DNA of 64,000 nucleotides. It comes from Acidobacteriaceae bacterium (GTDB taxonomy: Bacteria > Acidobacteriota > Terriglobia > Terriglobales > Acidobacteriaceae). Each line of letters starts with the position of its first letter. Within the stretch, counting starts at the first letter, position 1. The notes under the pieces were generated by a model that did not search any database, was not told the origin of the DNA, and saw only the letters and a list, made by a program, of their open reading frames with translations. The stretch lies in the NCBI GenBank assembly GCA_003134995.1, contig PLDC01000029.1:1-64000 (forward strand). The letters run 5' to 3'. Shown piece after piece: positions 1-9,944 of this stretch. The translations under genes and the position numbers were made by a program.

Positions 1-2074
1 AGCCGGAAGCGTTTGTGGCGCTGCGCAAGCATGTTTATCCGAAATTGTTTGAGGGCCGAAAGCCGGATAATCCCTACGAGTCTGGGTGGCGGGCTGCTCG
101 ACTGGCGAAGAAGCGTACTCGATCGCGATCACGCTGCTGGAATACATGTGGGTGCATAGCCGGAACATTTCGCAGGCCACGACTGCGATCCAGATCTTTG
201 CCACTGACATCAGCGACACGGCGCTCGACCGCGCCCGCACCGGCGTGTACACCGAAGCGGCCGTGGCGAAAATTTCTGCCGAACGCTTGAAGCGATTCTT
301 TGTCCGGCTGGATGGGGGATTTCAGATCAATCGGTCCATCCGGGACATGTGCATCTTTGCCAAGCAGAACCTGGTGAAAGATCCGCCTTTTTCGAACATG
401 GACCTTGTGAGCTGCCGCAACCTGCTGATCTATTTGGGACCGGTTCTGCAGCGGCGGGCCATCCCAACACTGCATTACGCCCTGAAGCCGAGCGGCTATC
501 TGATGCTGGGAGCGTCGGAAAATCTGGGAGGATTTGCCGACCACTTCGGGCAGGTCGCCAAGAAGGACAAGATCTACCAAAAGAGGAAGAACTCACGGCG
601 TCTGACGACCTATTTCTCGAGCGCGGATTATCCTTCTGGCTTGGGGGCGGCGAAGCGGGCCCGAGGACTGCAGACTACCCCTCTGGTTGTGGAACGAGAG
701 GCGCAGCGGTTGCTGGTGAGCCGGTTTGTTCCCGCCAGCATTGTGGTAAACGATCAAATGGAAATCATGCAGTTCCAAGGGAAGACCGGGGCATACCTGG
801 AGCCGCCGGCCGGGCAACCGAGCTTCAGCGTGGCAAAAATGGCGCGGGAAGGACTGCTGGTCGACTTGCGGGCGGCGCTGAACACGGCCAGGAAAACCAA
901 TGCAACGGTGCGGAAGCAAGGCGTTGAGATTCAGTCCGAAGGCGGGACGCGAGCGGTGGACTTCGACGTAGTGCCGTTGCGCGTACCCTTGGCGCAAGAG
1001 CGCTTTTACATCGTTGTGTTTCAGGATGCGGTCGGCGAGCCGGCTCTGGAGGGCGCGGGCAAAGGCGGCAAGACGGTGAAGGTCGCCCGGCCCACGACGG
1101 GGGAGATCGACCTTCTGAAGCGCGAGACGAATCAGTTGCGGGAGCAATTGCGGTCGCTCATTCAGGAGCATGAAACCATTGCGGAAGAGTTCCGGTCGGC
1201 CCATGAGGAGGCCTTGTCGGCCAACGAAGAATTGCAGAGCACGAATGAAGAACTGGAGACGGCCAAGGAGGAGTTGCAATCGACGAATGAGGAACTCACG
1301 ACCCTCAACGAAGAAATGCAGAATCGAAATGCGGAGTTGGGCTCAGCTAACAACGATCTGCTGAATCTGCTGGGCCACGTCGATGTTCCGGTGGTGATGG
1401 TGAGTAACGACTTGCGCATTCGCCGCTTCACTCCGCTCGCGCAGAAACTGCTCAATCTGCTGCCCGGGGATATTGGGCGGCGGCTGGGTGAGATCCGTCC
1501 CAACCTTGATATGGAGGATTTGGAAGGGCTGGTTCGCGAAGCGATTCGATGCGGTGCTCCGCGGGAGCGGCAGGTGCGAACCAACGAAGGCGGGTGGCAG
1601 TTGCTGCATGTGCGTCCGTATACGACCTGGGACAATCGGATCGAGGGGGCAGTGATCACTTTGCAGGATGTCGACGTCCTGAAGCGCACGTTAGACCAAA
1701 CGCGCGAATACGCGGACACGATTGTTGAGAGCGCGCGGGAGGCGATCCTGGTATTGAATGCGGGGCTGCAGGTGACAGGAGCGAATCCGGCGTTCTACCG
1801 GGCTTTCGAAGTGACTTCGGAAGAAACGGAAGGGCGTCCGATTTATGAACTGGGCAACGGACAGTGGAATATCCCAAAGCTGCGCGACCTGCTGGAGGAG
1901 ATTGTTCCGCGGAATTCCCGCGTGGACGATTTCGAGATGAGCCACGAATTTCCTCATCTTGGATCGCGCCAGATGCTGCTCAACGCCCGCCGGGTAGAAC
2001 TGCAACCGGGGCATCCGTTCATTTTGCTGGCGATTGAAGATGTGACGCAGAAAAGCCGGGAGGGCGCGGCGTGA
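1..2074 (+). pseudogene. CheR-type methyltransferase/PAS protein, 5' partial, frameshifted
   Basis: The product resembles the CheB/CheR-PAS fusion proteins that methylate chemoreceptors and carry sensory PAS domains; the upstream CheB part would lie outside the window. From base 3 the frame reads PEAFVALRKHVYPKLFEG and then KPDNP. The continuation RVWVAGCSTGEEAYS, the SAM-binding motif of CheR, is in a different frame that is open from about base 71. One missing base beside the CCC at 72-74 restores a continuous reading. Downstream come the rest of the CheR domain (to about base 590), a PAS-like domain, a long Glu-rich coiled coil (about bases 1110-1360), a second PAS-like segment and a C-terminal PAS domain. 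There is no histidine kinase domain before the stop. Family call is firm; whether the lesion is real is not known. Confidence 0.8.
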
Positions 2075-2145
2075 AGGCAGACCCGCATGAGTCCCCGGCG
2101 TGAAGCTCTAACGAGCCAACGGTACAGGCAGCGCGCGCGCTCTCT

Positions 2146-2706
2146 CTAAGCGAGTAGCTTTTGCATTGGCTCCCAATAGTGGGCTTTCCAGCCTGACGCC
2201 AGGCTTTCCGCCGCGCCCTCAGGGAAGCCCGTATGGTCAAAGACGATCCTGGTCCCGGAGCCTTGCTCGACGAGATCGAACCTGGCAATTGAATAAATGC
2301 CCGCCGGCCATGCGCCCGCTCGCCACGCCTGCACAATTCGCTCGTTCGGCACGAGTTCTACGTGTCGTCCCGTGATATATCCGCCGAAAAGCGAGAATGG
2401 GCCTCCCACCTCGCGACTTATCTCCGCGGGCTTGTCTGCCACGTGCATGGTTTGCATGACTCCACTGAGCAGTACGATCTTGTCGAACTGTTTGGCCTCG
2501 GTAAGAGCCTCGTAGACGCGACTTCGGCTCGCTTTGATGATCGGCTCCTGGTGAATGGATTCCGCCGTGCGCGAGATTTCATCTTCAGCTCGAGCCCATG
2601 ACTTCGTAGAGACCACCGCTAGTCCGCCAAATGCGATTGCTACACCAACGATTGCCTGCCGCCGCGTAGGCCCCTGGGTCGGTGCCAGATTATTTGTGTT
2701 GCTCAC
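2146..2706 (-). CDS. Secreted SRPBCC/START-like (AHSA1-type) protein
   Basis: A 186-aa protein with an N-terminal export signal (TRRQAIVGVAIAFGG, twin-arginine-like) followed by an SRPBCC fold domain: QEPIIKASRSRVYEALTEAKQFDKI at the start and GSGTRIVFDHTGFPEG near the end are typical of AHSA1/START-type ligand-binding domains. The frame stays open further upstream to 2913, but that would overlap the blaI start. The GTG at 2706 is preferred because GGAGG lies 6 nt upstream on the minus strand. The gene is divergent from the BlaI-type regulator at 2892. Ligand and role are unknown; an envelope stress or hydrophobic-ligand function is only a guess. Confidence 0.75.
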   Translation of the reverse strand: MSNTNNLAPTQGPTRRQAIVGVAIAFGGLAVVSTKSWARAEDEISRTAESIHQEPIIKASRSRVYEALTEAKQFDKIVLLSGVMQTMHVADKPAEISREVGGPFSLFGGYITGRHVELVPNERIVQAWRAGAWPAGIYSIARFDLVEQGSGTRIVFDHTGFPEGAAESLASGWKAHYWEPMQKLLA

Positions 2707-2891
2707 ACTCGTCCTCCAGATTCTTGATTTCTCTGTCGCTCGCATGAGAACACCGATAGATAATGTGTTCAACAAGAATATTCCCGCGGACGCCCAGGAA
2801 GGCAAAGTCCGGTCAACGAAACTCGCGCGAAAATAATCGGCTGGCGCTCTGTTCCGCTCCACGGTAGAATGCTGAGTCGCTTGGAGTAAGA

Positions 2892-3332
2892 ATGAAGCGG
2901 ATTTTCCATCCATTTCGAAGCTCTACGCAGCAGCTTGGGCCGCTCGAGCAGCGCATGCTTGACGGGTTGTGGGCGAAGGGCAGCGCTACCGTTCGCGAAC
3001 TGGTCGAAGGCGGGTGCCAGGATCTGGCCTACACTACGGTGATGACCACGCTCGACCGGTTATTCAAGAAGGGATTGCTGACGCGGTTGGAAGAGGGCAG
3101 GGCGTTCCGTTACGCACCACGATTCAGTCGCCAAGAAATGCATCGCGAAGTGGCGGGCCAGGCTTTTCGCCAACTGCTGGACGCGAGTCCGGCTTCGTCT
3201 CTGCCGCTTTCGTTTCTGGTGGAGATACTGGGCGAACGCGATGAGCAATTGCTCGACGACTTACGCAAGCTGGTGGATCGAAAACGGCGCGAGCTCAGCC
3301 AGAGCAATCCAGGCCACAAGGAGAAAGAGTGA
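2892..3332 (+). CDS. BlaI/MecI-family transcriptional repressor
   Basis: A 146-aa winged-helix repressor. The sequence LGPLEQRMLDGLWAKGSATVRELVEG followed by YTTVMTTLDRLFKKGLLTR is the characteristic helix-turn-helix and wing of the BlaI/MecI/CopY family, and the C-terminal half is the dimerisation region. GGAGTAAGA precedes the ATG. The gene overlaps the BlaR1-like gene by a TGATG junction at 3330-3334, so the two are translationally coupled. In known systems the membrane metallopeptidase senses a signal and leads to cleavage of the repressor. No beta-lactamase lies nearby, so the regulon is open. I did not find a convincing TACA-N-TGTA operator in the 2707-2891 spacer. Confidence 0.88.
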   Translation: MKRIFHPFRSSTQQLGPLEQRMLDGLWAKGSATVRELVEGGCQDLAYTTVMTTLDRLFKKGLLTRLEEGRAFRYAPRFSRQEMHREVAGQAFRQLLDASPASSLPLSFLVEILGERDEQLLDDLRKLVDRKRRELSQSNPGHKEKE

Positions 3333-4369
3333 TGTTCGCGCTGCGCGGGATCGCGGTTTCTTTCTCCATCTTCATTCTGCTATACAGCGCGCTTTCGCTC
3401 GCGGTTTGTGGCCTGTGGCGGAACGTGCGGCTGGGCGCGCAGCGGCACTCGGCGCGGCGATGCGCGGATTTGCTTTTCATCCTGCGCACGATGCCTTTGC
3501 TGGTGGCAACTGGCGTGACCCTCGCGCTGGCTGTGCCTTCGTTCTTGCTGCTCGAACCTCGTGCTGTGAATGAACCTATCGGGGTTTTGCCGGCCGTTCT
3601 GGGCCTGTGCGGGATGGCGACAGTGCTGACGGGGATGTGGAAAGCGGCGGCGGCGTTGGTGCGGGCTTCGCGAACGGTTGCGCGGTGGTCGGTTGAGGCG
3701 CAGGAGATCGATGCTCGGGAAATCAATGGCCGAGACATCAATGCGCGAGAAATCGGTGTGCGAAGAGTCGCGCGAAAAATTGGAGCCGGCCGCGATGATT
3801 CCACGGATTCAATCCCGGTGCTGCGAGTTTCGGGGGGTGTGCCTCCACTCACCGCAGCCGGTATTTTGCGTCCGCGCGTCTGGTTGTCCCGGGCAGCGGA
3901 GTTCGTGCTGACCGAGCGGGAGTTGCTGAGCGCGCTGCGTCATGAAGTGGTGCACGTGCGTCGCCGCGACAATTTCAGAAAGCTGATTCTGCGGTTGGTG
4001 GTATTTCCCGGCATGGCGGAACTGGAGAGTGCGTGGCGCGAAGCCACTGAAATGGCTGCCGACGATGCCGCGGTTTCAAGCGCGTCGGAAGCGCTGGATC
4101 TGGCTGCGGCGGTGATCAAGTTGTCGCGACTGGCTCCGCTGGAAGCGCCTGCGGAGTTGACGACGGCTTTGGTGAACAGTCCGGCGGAGTCGGTGAATGC
4201 GCGGGTGGAGCGGTTGATCGCGTGGACGGAACCCCGGCATAGTACGGCCAAGAAATATTCTTTGGGATATCCGCTGTTCGCTGTTGCTGCCGTGATGGTG
4301 ACACTGGTCGTGACTTACACCGAACTGCTGATTCGGGTGCACGCCGCGACCGAGTGGCTGGTGCGGTAG
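3332..4369 (+). CDS. BlaR1-like M56 membrane metallopeptidase
   Basis: About 345 aa with two or three N-terminal membrane helices, an HEVVHVRRRDN zinc-binding motif (HExxH) and a downstream EMAADDAA segment typical of BlaR1/MecR1 M56 peptidases, then a last membrane helix (YPLFAVAAVMVTLVVTY). It lacks the penicillin-binding sensor domain of true BlaR1, so it senses something else or acts through a partner. The start is the ATG overlapping the BlaI stop codon, with AGGAGAAAG upstream. Before the catalytic part the protein has four tandem pentapeptides of the form (E/D)-I-(N/D/G)-x-R, encoded by 15-bp repeats at 3704-3763. It probably works with the upstream repressor as a signal-transduction pair. 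Confidence 0.82.
   Translation: MFALRGIAVSFSIFILLYSALSLAVCGLWRNVRLGAQRHSARRCADLLFILRTMPLLVATGVTLALAVPSFLLLEPRAVNEPIGVLPAVLGLCGMATVLTGMWKAAAALVRASRTVARWSVEAQEIDAREINGRDINAREIGVRRVARKIGAGRDDSTDSIPVLRVSGGVPPLTAAGILRPRVWLSRAAEFVLTERELLSALRHEVVHVRRRDNFRKLILRLVVFPGMAELESAWREATEMAADDAAVSSASEALDLAAAVIKLSRLAPLEAPAELTTALVNSPAESVNARVERLIAWTEPRHSTAKKYSLGYPLFAVAAVMVTLVVTYTELLIRVHAATEWLVR
3704..3763 (+). repeat. Four 15-bp tandem repeats coding EIDAR-type pentapeptides
   Basis: Within the BlaR1-like gene the units gag-atc-gat-gct-cgg, gaa-atc-aat-ggc-cga, gac-atc-aat-gcg-cga and gaa-atc-ggt-gtg-cga follow each other without gaps, coding EIDAR, EINGR, DINAR and EIGVR. The insertion lies in the cytoplasmic linker between the membrane part and the peptidase domain. 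Confidence 0.85.
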
Positions 4370-4481
4370 GTATCGCGTGTTGTCATAGTGCGCTCTCGTC
4401 GTTTCTCTGATCGTTGTTCTGAAATGTTTATCCTGAAGTCGTTGTCCTGACCTGCCGCTCGCCTGGTGATAATCTTCCAGC

Positions 4482-5150
4482 ATGCCTCCGGATTCCGGTT
4501 CATCACCTGCTCGATCCTCTAAGGTAATTTTCTTTTTTGCACTCATCATCGGGTTGTTGCTGGGAGTGCTGTGCGTCGGCTCGATGGGATGGTTGATGCT
4601 GTCGCGAGATTCAGGGCGAACACTGTTGAGCCATATATGGTCGGCTGTGACGGGCAGAGCCCTCAGCATCGATGTAAGCCAGCCCACCGTGGTCGATCGT
4701 ATTCAACGATTGCAGCGGCTGGAGACCGTGGTTTACACCATGGACAAGTTGGTGACCGGCGCGAAGGAGAACCCCATCTTCCCGGATTTTCTGGCGGGCG
4801 ACCGGCTCTTGATGATGGTGCACGGTGAAGTTGTCGCCGGAATCGATTTCTCGAATCTGAAGCCGGGCGATGTCAGGGTGGATGGCAGGCAGATTCGCTT
4901 GCATTTGCCTGCTTCGCAAGTGTTCAGCACTCGACTCGACAGCGCGAAGACGCGGGTTTATTCACGGCAAACTGGCCTACTCGCATCTACCGACCCAAAC
5001 CTTGAAACGCAAGTGCGCCAGGAAGCGGAACGTCAGTTGCAAGAGGCCGCGTTGAGCGACGGTATTTTAAAAAATGCCCAGCAGAATGCGACGTCGACGA
5101 TCAGCACTCTGCTGCAGGGTTTGGGGTTCGAGAAAATTGACTTCGACTGA
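4482..5150 (+). CDS. DUF4230-type membrane-anchored protein
   Basis: A 222-aa protein with a short basic N-terminus, one hydrophobic membrane segment (residues about 15-40) and a soluble domain beginning VDRIQRLQRLETVVYTMDKLVTG. The features 'LQxLxxLETV', GEVVAGIDF and the late GLLASTDPNLETQVRQEAERQL segment match DUF4230 proteins, whose function is not known. The C-terminal helix (NAQQNATSTISTLLQGLGF) is amphipathic. GATAAT lies 8 nt before the ATG and no Shine-Dalgarno sequence is visible, so the mRNA may be nearly leaderless. No operon partner: the next gene is convergent. Confidence 0.75.
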   Translation: MPPDSGSSPARSSKVIFFFALIIGLLLGVLCVGSMGWLMLSRDSGRTLLSHIWSAVTGRALSIDVSQPTVVDRIQRLQRLETVVYTMDKLVTGAKENPIFPDFLAGDRLLMMVHGEVVAGIDFSNLKPGDVRVDGRQIRLHLPASQVFSTRLDSAKTRVYSRQTGLLASTDPNLETQVRQEAERQLQEAALSDGILKNAQQNATSTISTLLQGLGFEKIDFD

Positions 5151-5171
5151 CGGGATATTCTGTCAGTGCCT

Positions 5172-8100
5172 CTAAAACGTCACGCGCAAGCCTAACTGCG
5201 CGGCAAATGGAATGCCAACCGTTGTGCCGGGGCCGAAGAAATCTCCCAGTGCGCCTTCGGGTATTTCAAGCTGCTTGAGGCTGGTGATGGGCGCGGTTTG
5301 GGAGCAATCCGCGACTGTACAGATACTGGTGACGTTAGTGATGCCTTGTGAATTCGGCGTCATCTGGTTCTGCGGAACCGGAAGCTGCGCCACATTCACC
5401 GCGAAGTTCGCGCCCGGATTATTGCGGTTGAAAAGGTTGAAGAACTCGATGAACGGGTCGACCTGCCAGCGTTCGTTGATTTTGAAAGGGCGCGTGATGC
5501 GCATGTCTGACTGAATGTAGGGCCGTCCACGGAAGATATCGAGGCTGGTGTAGTTTCCATTTACATAGATGCGGTCGGTGTTGTTGGCATTCGTGATCGT
5601 GATGGGGCGGGCGCTTTCGAGCTGATTGATGGTGCTCACTTCGAAGCCGCCGGGGAGATGCAGGGTGCCGGCCAGCACGAGGCGATGGCGAACGTCTTCG
5701 CCGGATGGGCCGTAGTCGCCTGGTCCGAAGGCGTTCAAGAATCCTGGATTCGGTTGGTTCGGTTGGTTGGGGCAGACGCCATCCACATAGTCAAACAGTT
5801 CGCCCAGCAGGCATCCCCAGGTCTGCGCTTTGGAGAAGTTGTAGTTCGCAACCAGATTGAAGCGGCGCATGTTGCCCTGCAGATGCAGCATCAGCCCGTT
5901 GTAGCTGGAGCGATTGTCAGCTTCAAACACATTGACATTAGGTACCACATTTGTTTGATCAGCAGCATAGTCTGGGTCGGCTGCAGAAATGAGCGGAGTG
6001 AACAGGTTGAGGCCGCTGGTATAAGGGAAGCTGCGGTAACCGTGATTGCCCTGCTCGTGCACGTAATCGGCGCTCGCAAGCCAATGTTGGTTGAAGGCGT
6101 GTTGCATGCCGCCAGTCGTATGAATCGCGTAAGGCGTTTTGTAAGGCGAGCCGATCAGGTTGCCCGTGACGGCTGCACCGCCCGCGAGGCAGCCCGTGCC
6201 GGCGAGCGCATAAGTGCCGGGGCCTCCTGTAAGGCTGCACGTTCCTGTTGTGAAGTTTGAGTTGTTAACGCCTTGAAAAGCAGTGGCCCATCCATTCTGC
6301 GCGAGATCATCGTAGTAGAGGCCGAAACCGGCGCGGATCACGGTCTTCCCGCTGTTGCCGGGGGAGTAAGCTATGCCGAGGCGAGGCGCGATTTGCTTGC
6401 GATAGTCACTGGGGACGCTAGGTACAGTCGGAATCTGCAATGCTTGTAGCGTCACGTATGCGGCATTCTCGGCTTCGCTGCGGCCTGAACCGATGAACAA
6501 TCCCCATGTCGTCTGATAACGCAAGCCGTAGTTGACCGTGAGTTGGCGTGAAACGCGCCAAGAGTCCTCGGCGTAAAACGCGAGACGCTGCACGTTCTGC
6601 GAAAAGCTGCCATCGCCGGCGGGAGTAAAGGTGCAGCTAATTCCGGTGCTTGGATCCGGGGGCGGATTGCACTGCGCATTGGGAGGTGTGTAATAAAACG
6701 GCAGCGCAGTCGTGATTCCGCCGCAATCGGGGCCGGGCGGATTGATGTAGCAATCGGGATTCGAGGGATACGTGGTGAACTGCTCGGCAGTCGCGGCGAA
6801 TGCGCCACTCAACACCGGTTCGTGAATGAAGTCGATGCCGAACTTGAACGCATGGTCCCGCATAACGTGGCTCAGGTCGTAGCGGAATTGATATTTATCC
6901 TGATTGCGCAGGTCTGGGAAGAGAGTGATCGGAGTGGCGAACTGATTGTCGCCGAAGGTCTCAAAGCCAGAGACGGTGAGCGCCGTCACGCTGAAGGGAA
7001 ATTGTATGGCGAAGCCGAGATCCGAATTACGAGTCTGCGTGAGATGCAAGAGGCTGGCATCGAGAACTAGATTGCCCAGCCAGGTTGAGCTGAACGTGTA
7101 AGCGTTGCTGAGCGCGAGGTTCCAGTAGTTGTTGTGCGTGGTCAGGCCGGTCGACGGCAACGTGGCTTGCTGCACCAGAGCGTTGTGAGTGAGGTAGCTG
7201 TCTGACGATGCGCGCAGAAACCAGGTCGATTTCGACGACTGCGCAAAGTCGAGGCGCAGCGAACTGATGTAATCGCGAAAGGGAATTGGAACCGTCGCGG
7301 GCACGGGGATGAAAGGAATGCCAGTGATCAATCCCTCGGACGCCAATTGCGCGAGCGCATCGAATTGTGTAGTGCTGGCCGGGCTGTAGGCGATGCTGGC
7401 ATTCTCTTGGACATTTTCGAAAGAGGTGAAGAACCACACTTTGTCTCGCGCGACCGGGCCGCCGAAAGTTCCAACATAGTTCTGGCGGGAGAACGGCTGC
7501 TTCGGATTCGGCGCCGGGTTCTCAATGGGAAAGCGCGCATTTAGCGCAGCTTGGCGGTCGAAGAAAGCTCCGCTGCCATGCCATTCGTTGGTGCCGCGCT
7601 TGGTAGTGATTACGACGGAGCCGGCGGTGGTCCAACCGGTGTCGGCGTCTTCGTTCGAGGTGCGCACGGCGAATTCTTGAATGCCATCGGGCGAAAAGTT
7701 TTGCAGGAAGCCGCCGATCCAGTCGTCGGAGTTTTCCGCGCCGTCGACTGAAAGCTCGTTGTTCAAGCCGGAGCTCCCGCCGGTCGAGACTGCGGTGATG
7801 CGCGCCTTGGTGGGGTCGGAAGGCTCGACCGGTTCGGTTCCTGGCACGAGGTAGGCAATGTTGGCGAAGCTTCGCGCGGGAAGCGGCAGAGTTTCAAGGT
7901 CATGGCTGCCTACAACGCCTCCGCGCACTGCGCTGGATGTGTCGATTACTTCGGTTGTGATCGAAGAAGAATTGCCCTGTACATTGACGGTCGCCGAGGC
8001 TGCCGCAGGTTTCATCGTGACCGAAATATCGCGTACGGTCGTGACGGCGATTGCAACATCGGCTTGCGCCGGAGCGAAGCCCGCGGCACTGATGGTGATG

Positions 8101-8342
8101 CGGTAGTTGCCGGGGGAAAGGTCATCGAGACGAAACTCGCCGCGATCCTCGCTCGAGGCAGTGCGCTGCACTGACGAGCCGAATAATTGCGCAACGATTT
8201 TGGCGGAGGCGATGCGGGCGCCAGTCGCATCCTGCACGGTGCCGCGCAGCGACCCGCGCGAATTCTGCGCGTGGGAAGCCGCCGAGAGCAGGAGTGCGAA
8301 TAGCGTTATGACGAATGCGGTCTGGCGCGATTTATTTTTCAT
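5172..8342 (-). CDS. TonB-dependent receptor, Oar/CarboxypepD-reg type
   Basis: A protein of about 1056 aa for outer-membrane uptake or surface binding. After a signal peptide (TAFVITLFALLLSAASHAQ) comes a carboxypeptidase-regulatory-like beta-sandwich (GSLRGTVQDATGARI to LSPGNYRITISAAGF), then a plug domain (VDGAENSDDWIGGFLQN, GSVVITTKRGTNEWHGS) and a long barrel ending in the beta-signal QLGLRVTF. This architecture and size are typical of the receptors greatly expanded in Acidobacteriota, often linked to polysaccharide or peptide use. The frame is open to 8450, but the ATG at 8342 begins the signal peptide; no strong Shine-Dalgarno sequence precedes it. The gene stands alone between convergent and divergent neighbours, so its substrate cannot be deduced. 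Confidence 0.9.
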   Translation of the reverse strand: MKNKSRQTAFVITLFALLLSAASHAQNSRGSLRGTVQDATGARIASAKIVAQLFGSSVQRTASSEDRGEFRLDDLSPGNYRITISAAGFAPAQADVAIAVTTVRDISVTMKPAAASATVNVQGNSSSITTEVIDTSSAVRGGVVGSHDLETLPLPARSFANIAYLVPGTEPVEPSDPTKARITAVSTGGSSGLNNELSVDGAENSDDWIGGFLQNFSPDGIQEFAVRTSNEDADTGWTTAGSVVITTKRGTNEWHGSGAFFDRQAALNARFPIENPAPNPKQPFSRQNYVGTFGGPVARDKVWFFTSFENVQENASIAYSPASTTQFDALAQLASEGLITGIPFIPVPATVPIPFRDYISSLRLDFAQSSKSTWFLRASSDSYLTHNALVQQATLPSTGLTTHNNYWNLALSNAYTFSSTWLGNLVLDASLLHLTQTRNSDLGFAIQFPFSVTALTVSGFETFGDNQFATPITLFPDLRNQDKYQFRYDLSHVMRDHAFKFGIDFIHEPVLSGAFAATAEQFTTYPSNPDCYINPPGPDCGGITTALPFYYTPPNAQCNPPPDPSTGISCTFTPAGDGSFSQNVQRLAFYAEDSWRVSRQLTVNYGLRYQTTWGLFIGSGRSEAENAAYVTLQALQIPTVPSVPSDYRKQIAPRLGIAYSPGNSGKTVIRAGFGLYYDDLAQNGWATAFQGVNNSNFTTGTCSLTGGPGTYALAGTGCLAGGAAVTGNLIGSPYKTPYAIHTTGGMQHAFNQHWLASADYVHEQGNHGYRSFPYTSGLNLFTPLISAADPDYAADQTNVVPNVNVFEADNRSSYNGLMLHLQGNMRRFNLVANYNFSKAQTWGCLLGELFDYVDGVCPNQPNQPNPGFLNAFGPGDYGPSGEDVRHRLVLAGTLHLPGGFEVSTINQLESARPITITNANNTDRIYVNGNYTSLDIFRGRPYIQSDMRITRPFKINERWQVDPFIEFFNLFNRNNPGANFAVNVAQLPVPQNQMTPNSQGITNVTSICTVADCSQTAPITSLKQLEIPEGALGDFFGPGTTVGIPFAAQLGLRVTF

Positions 8343-8611
8343 GGTTGCGGGCAGTTGGGGCCTGGGATTGGTTTGTTTGGAGACTAAGCAGACTAGACTG
8401 CGGAGAGCGGCTACTACCAGAGGTCGTAGGGCGAGACAGTGGGCTTGCATTCTTGACAGCTTCCGGCTTGCCCGTCATCCGCCCGTGACTCGCCAAGGTG
8501 AAAGGACGGGACAAGTATCTGACCGCAATCCAATACTTTGCATGGGTGACAGAAGACAACCGGAGTCTCTTCCGCACTGATATCGGGGAACTGCGTTATC
8601 ATTCCTACGTC

Positions 8612-9860
8612 ATGAGTAGCGGGACGACAAATCAGGTTCTGGAACGCCGAGTGCGTGAGCTTCTGTTATTGCAGGACACAGCGAAGAAGGTGAACTCCAT
8701 ACTCGATTTGGAGAAATTGCTGGACGAGATCGTGGGCCGCGTTGCTGAGGCTTTTGGGTGTAACCGGACGGCAGTGCTGCTGCGGGATGACGCTAGAAAC
8801 GATCTGGAGATAATTGCTCTGCGCGGCTTTAGTAATGTTCATCTCAAAGGCTATCGATTTAAGATCGGCGGTGAGGGGATGGTGGGGCACGTGGCGGCGA
8901 CCGCAAGGATGCACTACGCGCCTGACGTGAGGAAGGATCCTTATTACGTAGTCAGTGAGTCCACGACACTTTCCGAAGTGGACATTCCGCTTATCAGCCG
9001 TGGAAAACTGATCGGCTTATTCAATGCACAGAGTTCAGCAGTTGACGCATTTTCTCCTGAACAAATCGACTTGTTGTGCGCATTATCGGATAACATCGCC
9101 ATCGCCATTGAAAATGCCCGCCTCTTCGGGCAAGAGCGCTTGGAGAAGGAAAAGGCTCTCCGTGAGCAGGCCGAGGCCAGGCAAATCCAGCGAGCACTCC
9201 TGCCACAACATGAACCGGCGATTTCCGGCTATGCGATTGACGGTTTCTGTCTGCAATTGAACGCCGTGGGCGGCGACTGGTATGACTATGTGGATCTCGG
9301 CGATGGCTTCTGGGGAATCGCGCTAGGTGACGTTTGCGGCAAAGGGATGGCGGCGGCATTGCTCATGTCAGCGACGCGCAGTCTGTTTCGCATGGCGGCG
9401 GAGGGATTGGAGTCCCCCTCGCAGGTCCTTATGCGCTTGAACCAGGCACTACTGAAGGACCTTCCTGAGGGCCGATTTGTCACCTTGGTCTATTTGATCC
9501 TCGATACTAAACGCGCGACAGTGAGGGTCGCTAACGGAGGCCATCCCTATCCTATCTTCGTCCGGGATCAGACCAGCACTACAGAACTCAAAACGGAAAA
9601 AGGCCTTCCTTTGGGGCTTATGAACTCAGAGTACTCAGATCGGGTTGACCTTACAGACTGGCGACCGCGTGCTGACGTACACGGATGGTGCGGTAGAGGC
9701 GGCGAACGGTGGAGGCGAGGAATATGGAACTTCGCGCCTTGTGAAATCCTTGCAGAAACCAGTTGTATCAGCCCAGTCGGTGTTGACCGAGGTGCAAGAG
9801 TTCGCCAGTGGCGGCACGCTCAGCGATGATGCGACCGCGATCGTTTTGCGACGCGAATAG
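8612..9860 (+). pseudogene. GAF-domain PP2C (RsbU/SpoIIE) phosphatase, frameshifted
   Basis: The protein starts with a short helix and a GAF sensor domain (LLLLQDTAKKVNSILDLEKLL through NIAIAIENARLF), then a PP2C-type serine phosphatase (AVGGDWYDYVDLGDGFWG, IALGDVCGKGMAAALLMSAT, ANGGHPYPIF). The frame then derails at the GGG of 9642-9644: the open frame ends at 9829 with an unrelated tail. Removing one G joins DR to LTLQTGDRVLTYTDGAVEA and ends at 9860 with GTLSDDATAIVLRRE, which holds the metal-binding DD of the PP2C fold. As written, the encoded protein would lose that motif. The ATG at 8612 fits the family's usual length; the frame is open back to a GTG at 8498. Such phosphatases usually act in partner-switching control of sigma factors. 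Confidence 0.85.
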
Positions 9861-9944
9861 CTCGCTCTCCCCCCAATTCGTTTGCTCTCTACATGGAACA
9901 CCTTGGTGACCCAGAGGAAACTCATACCCAGCCTGACAACGACG

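Noticed and set aside
5200-8400. Several plus-strand frames under the TonB receptor
   Set aside because: They mirror codons of the receptor gene and have no family motif.
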